Positions 63,893-64,000 of a DNA stretch of 64,000 nt are shown piece after piece. A program made the position numbers and the translations under genes. The stretch covers positions 148,148-212,147 of the forward strand of contig NZ_AWZT01000007.1 of NCBI RefSeq assembly GCF_000472525.1. The letters are read 5' to 3'. The notes beneath the pieces are model-generated. The model searched no databases, had not been told where the DNA came from, and worked only from the letters and a program-made list of their open reading frames with translations. The stretch's first letter is position 1. Every line of letters starts with the position of its first letter. The stretch comes from Paraburkholderia dilworthii. Lineage in GTDB: Bacteria > Pseudomonadota > Gammaproteobacteria > Burkholderiales > Burkholderiaceae.

Positions 63893-64000
63893 TTACTTCT
63901 TTTTCTGCGGCGGCAAATCGGTACACACGCCTTCGTACAGTTCGGCGGCCATGCCGATCGATTCGCCGAGCGTCGGGTGCGGGTGAATCGTCTTGCCGAT
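63893..64000 (-). CDS. lpdA: Dihydrolipoyl dehydrogenase (partial, C-terminus only)
   Basis: Only the last 35 codons are in the window; the rest lies beyond the right edge. The peptide IGKTIHPHPTLGESIGMAAELYEG is the conserved C-terminal block of the flavin disulfide reductase, with the HPHPT motif that contributes the catalytic base (described here in part). Probably the E3 component of the pyruvate dehydrogenase complex, whose genes commonly lie next to a phasin gene in Burkholderiaceae. Confidence 0.88.
   Translation of the reverse strand: MGKTIHPHPTLGESIGMAAELYEGVCTDLPPQKKK

Overview
The window is about 64 kb of GC-rich core chromosome from a betaproteobacterium of the Burkholderia/Paraburkholderia group. 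Gene content and order support this: purA-hisZ-hflC-hflK-hflX-hfq-der-bamB-hisS-ispG-rodZ-rlmN-ndk, an isc-hsc operon, an rpfE-like/recJ/prfB/lysS block, a phasin gene beside the dihydrolipoyl dehydrogenase gene, and a short-type histidine pathway implied by HisZ. I see no rRNA, tRNA, insertion sequence, prophage, CRISPR array or recognisable defence system. The genus assignment is inference from gene order and protein likeness, not from a search.

Layout. 1-17.4 kb: one long minus-strand run of housekeeping genes, read from ndk down to a phosphoribosyltransferase cut by the left edge. It covers nucleotide metabolism, HflKC proteolysis control, Hfq, ribosome GTPases, outer-membrane assembly (BamB), isoprenoid and histidine/tRNA functions. 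17.4-18.4 kb: a structured intergenic segment and a plus-strand Bax-inhibitor-1 family membrane gene. 18.5-27.8 kb: a second minus-strand run (MBL hydrolase, bamC, dapA, methyltransferase, trpS, M50 protease, YrdC/Sua5-like, PHP phosphatase, alpha/beta hydrolase, DUF455 ferritin-like). 28.1-30.3 kb: plus strand, gamma-carbonic anhydrase, Hsp33 and a small lipoprotein. 30.4-42 kb: minus strand, ftsB-eno-kdsA-pyrG, an alpha/beta hydrolase, comEC, tatD and lolD-lolC. 42-49.5 kb: plus strand, rpfE-like gene, recJ, prfB (with its programmed frameshift), lysS and a glycine-zipper envelope protein. 49.6-56.4 kb: minus strand, iscR-iscS-iscU-iscA-hscB-hscA-fdx-iscX, preceded upstream by a low-molecular-weight tyrosine phosphatase. 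56.5-64 kb: two small exported proteins, lutA-lutB facing an IclR regulator, a D-alanyl-D-alanine endopeptidase, a phasin, and the end of lpdA.

How the genes work together. Several groups are functional units: HflK/HflC; BamB and BamC of the outer-membrane assembly machine; LolC/LolD lipoprotein release; KdsA/PyrG (CTP and KDO for lipopolysaccharide) with FtsB and enolase; the complete housekeeping iron-sulfur assembly line under an IscR-type promoter; and a lactate-oxidation pair (LutA, LutB) without LutC beside a divergent IclR regulator.

The most unusual points are small. They are a tryptophanyl-tRNA synthetase with a four-cysteine iron-sulfur motif and an insertion, a lut locus lacking lutC, shared operator-like repeats in the lut/iclR gap, abutting 8-mer and 9-mer tandem repeats upstream of the rpfE-like gene, a structured element between ndk and the Bax-inhibitor gene, and a single LolC/E permease. 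I found no convincing wholly new multi-gene system.
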